Positions 7,023 to 7,612 of a stretch of 7,612 bases of DNA are shown piece by piece. The position numbers and the translations under genes were made by a program. Location of the stretch: assembly GCA_028290805.1 (NCBI GenBank), contig JAQGJA010000004.1:1-7612 (forward strand). Direction: 5' to 3'. Within the stretch, counting starts at the first letter, position 1, and every line of letters starts with the position of its first letter. The stretch is from Alphaproteobacteria bacterium (GTDB lineage: Bacteria > Pseudomonadota > Alphaproteobacteria > Micavibrionales > SZUA-601). Under the pieces are notes generated by a model. It did no database searches. It was not told the DNA's origin and saw only the letters and a list, made by a program, of their open reading frames with translations.

Positions 7023-7612
7023 ATGATCCTGACCTGCCCCTCCTGCGATGCGCAATACGAGCTGCCCGATGATGCCATCGGGCCAAAGGGACGCCGCGTC
7101 AAATGCACGACTTGCGCCCATACCTGGACTGAATACCCTGATTCAGAACCCGATTCCATGCCTTCATACCGCCTGGCGCCAGAACCGGTCGCCGCGCCGC
7201 GCCGCGAAGAGGCCCCGCGGATTGCCTTTGGCGAATCCCGTGCCTCTAAAGGTACGGTGATCGCCGTTTCCCTAAGCGTGGCCATTATCCTGTTGGCGCT
7301 GACCCTTGGCGGGGCAATTGCCCTGCGCCGTAATCTTGTAGCCGCATGGCCACCCAGCGCCCTGTTTTTTGAGATGATCCATGTCCCGGTGGCAACCCCT
7401 TCACATGGTCTGGTCATCAAGGATCTTCAGGTAAGCGCCAAAGGCGAAGGCATGTTTTCAGTCGCGGGCAAGTTCAACAATCCGACTTCGGCCAATATTC
7501 CCCTGGCGCGCCTGATCATCCGCCTGAGTGGCGGGGAAGGCTGGCTCAAGGACTGGCCGGTCGATCTGTATGGCAAGACCCTGCAGGCCGGCAAGAATAT
7601 CGGCTTTAATTA
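7023..7612 (+). CDS. Zinc-ribbon (MJ0042-type) single-pass membrane protein, 3' end outside window
   Basis: 196 residues are visible and the frame is still open at the right edge. The N-terminus MILTCPSCDAQYELPDDAIG followed by KCTTC holds two CxxC pairs (C5/C8 and C28/C31), the pattern of the MJ0042 zinc-ribbon domain that begins many proteobacterial membrane proteins. A Pro/Glu-rich linker (about 37-75) leads to a transmembrane helix at about 78-101. The segment after it (HGLVIKDLQVSAKGEGMFSV and on) looks like a beta-rich periplasmic domain, recalling the DUF3426-like regions seen behind such zinc ribbons. The zinc ribbon would then be cytoplasmic and the C-terminal part periplasmic. No specific function is known to me. 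In several alphaproteobacteria a gene of this kind lies next to ftsE/ftsX, but nothing in the window shows that here. The start is fixed by the canonical MILTCPSC beginning, although no good Shine-Dalgarno is seen. Confidence 0.85.
   Translation, partial: MILTCPSCDAQYELPDDAIGPKGRRVKCTTCAHTWTEYPDSEPDSMPSYRLAPEPVAAPRREEAPRIAFGESRASKGTVIAVSLSVAIILLALTLGGAIALRRNLVAAWPPSALFFEMIHVPVATPSHGLVIKDLQVSAKGEGMFSVAGKFNNPTSANIPLARLIIRLSGGEGWLKDWPVDLYGKTLQAGKNIGFN

Noticed and set aside
7010..7420. Minus-strand frame of 136 codons opposite the zinc-ribbon gene
   Set aside because: The plus strand carries clear CxxC pairs and a membrane helix in an open frame, while this frame has only an Arg/Ser/Gly-rich shadow composition.

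Overview
The window looks like a chromosomal segment of an alphaproteobacterium. The evidence is the lepB-rnc-era order, an alphaproteobacterial-style RNase III motif (FLGDRIL), a phosphoserine aminotransferase of the alphaproteobacterial/Methanosarcina-type subfamily, and a zinc-ribbon (MJ0042-type) membrane protein. GC content is moderate by eye (low to mid 50s). A Rhodospirillales- or Micavibrio-like lineage is plausible, but the sequence alone does not settle it.

Plus-strand block, 1-5865. It holds the C-terminal part of signal peptidase I (lepB, cut by the left edge), RNase III (rnc), the GTPase Era (era), phosphoserine aminotransferase (serC), a large protein with a degenerate Ser/Thr-kinase fold and one C-terminal membrane helix, and a small multi-pass membrane protein. 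Spacing is very tight: TGATG at lepB/rnc, 8 nt overlap at rnc/era, 16 nt at era/serC, 70 nt at serC/pseudokinase, and 1 nt at pseudokinase/membrane protein. lepB, rnc and era serve protein export, rRNA processing and 30S maturation; serC makes serine. The last two genes have no function I can name and form the unusual part of the window.

Minus strand, 5851-6825. An RluD-family 23S rRNA pseudouridine synthase converges on the membrane-protein gene with a 15-nt coding overlap.

Right end, plus strand. Divergent from rluD with only 19 nt between starts lies a putative 56-residue single-helix membrane protein. It is followed 7 nt later by a gene, open at the right edge, for an N-terminal CxxC/CxxC zinc ribbon followed by a transmembrane helix.

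The most interesting element is the tail-anchored predicted pseudokinase (3255-5330), translationally coupled to a multi-pass membrane protein (5332-5865). No RNA genes, CRISPR arrays, insertion sequences or convincing intrinsic terminators were seen. No stretch over 300 nt lacks a gene; the largest gap is the 70 nt between serC and the pseudokinase gene.
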